From Bacteroidales bacterium (GTDB lineage: Bacteria; Bacteroidota; Bacteroidia; Bacteroidales; UBA932): a DNA stretch of 50,261 nucleotides. The stretch covers positions 1 through 50,261 of the forward strand of contig JAUYTX010000078.1 in assembly GCA_030695025.1 (NCBI GenBank), in the 5' to 3' direction. The notes beneath the pieces were generated by a model. The model was not told the DNA's origin. It did no database searches and saw only the letters and a list, made by a program, of their open reading frames with translations. Both the position numbers and the translations under genes were made by a program. Of the stretch, positions 50,007 through 50,261 are shown in pieces (position 1 is the first letter of the stretch; each line of letters starts with the position of its first letter).

Positions 50007-50173
50007 ATCACTCAACTCCGGCAACCGATTGTTTTAGGGTACCCTCAAATTTTCCTGGTACTTTTCGGCGACTGCGGAACTCCTCCCTGCGGTCGTCAAA
50101 CAGTCCTCGTCGTTTCCGAAAAGTAGCCGCGGAAAATTATCGGAAAACAAATGTTGCCTTTGAGTTGAGTGAT
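50007..50173. repeat. 167-bp near-palindromic element after tRNA-Gln
   Basis: Nested inverted segments pair in order from outside to inside: ATCACTCAACTC (50007-50018) with GAGTTGAGTGAT (50162-50173), CAAC with GTTG, AATTTTCC (50048-50055) with GGAAAATT (50131-50138), and TACTTTTCGG (50059-50068) with CCGAAAAGTA (50116-50125). The centre is GC-rich with CTGCGG/CCTGCGG words. There is no coding capacity. It may be a MITE-like or REP-like element. The final 50174-50261 shows nothing further. Confidence 0.55.
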
Positions 50174-50261
50174 TTATGAGATTATTGGGAGAGTGCCCAT
50201 TCCCGAAATTTAAGTGCTTACATAACTATCTGACTAAGTGGGCTATAAAAAACAAGATTGC

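Overview
The window comes from a Bacteroidota chromosome, most likely the order Bacteroidales. Many genes are preceded by the Bacteroidota -7 promoter box TAnnTTTG, Shine-Dalgarno sites are weak, SecD and SecF are fused in one protein, and lineage-typical genes are present (FloA/NfeD, a PD40-SPOR envelope protein, a GldE-like CNNM/CBS protein, DUF2156, peptidase S37). Tryptophanase, a secreted asparaginase, a secreted S37 peptidase and a B12-dependent class II ribonucleotide reductase suggest an anaerobic, peptide- and amino-acid-using organism. The family cannot be fixed from the sequence alone.

Positions 1-7300 are AT-rich accessory DNA. They hold a leftward run of four unrecognised genes (102-2083), a G-rich spacer, two secreted proteins that share a duplicated leader (3325-3394 and 5934-6005), a HigB toxin with a HigA-ImmA/IrrE fusion antitoxin between those copies, an orphan XRE regulator with a possible toxin relic upstream, and a secreted SHOCT-tailed protein. 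Positions 7300-8000 hold hairpin and repeat elements around tRNA-Ser(GCU).

Positions 8005-16056 carry floA-nfeD, a PD40/SPOR envelope protein divergent from secDF, and tnaA. A 137-bp element with perfect 21-bp terminal inverted repeats separates tnaA from a leftward efflux operon (marR, tolC-like, hlyD-like, two ABC-2 permeases; no ATPase gene). Next come rnr (leftward) and gpmI-dnaE (rightward), whose promoters interleave, and a ThiL-like gene that appears to lack kinase residues.

Positions 30230-38064 run rightward: sufB, pnuC-like, sufC, sufD, a DUF2147 gene, nrdJ and ispE. Asparaginase and lolC/E-rbfA-tyrS run leftward. tyrS shares a symmetric divergent promoter with an S37 peptidase gene that leads into DUF2156, gldE-like and a phosphopantetheinyl transferase. 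bcp and groES-groEL run leftward; tadA and yqaA run rightward, followed by tRNA-Gln(UUG), its terminator and a 167-bp near-palindrome.

Recurring themes are divergent gene pairs with back-to-back TAnnTTTG boxes, and three long, unrelated near-palindromic intergenic elements (7761-7906, 16076-16212, 50007-50173). No rRNA, CRISPR array, complete IS or prophage was seen. The least explained parts are the 102-2083 cluster, the duplicated leader around higBA, the palindromic elements, the degenerate ThiL-like protein and pnuC inside the suf operon.
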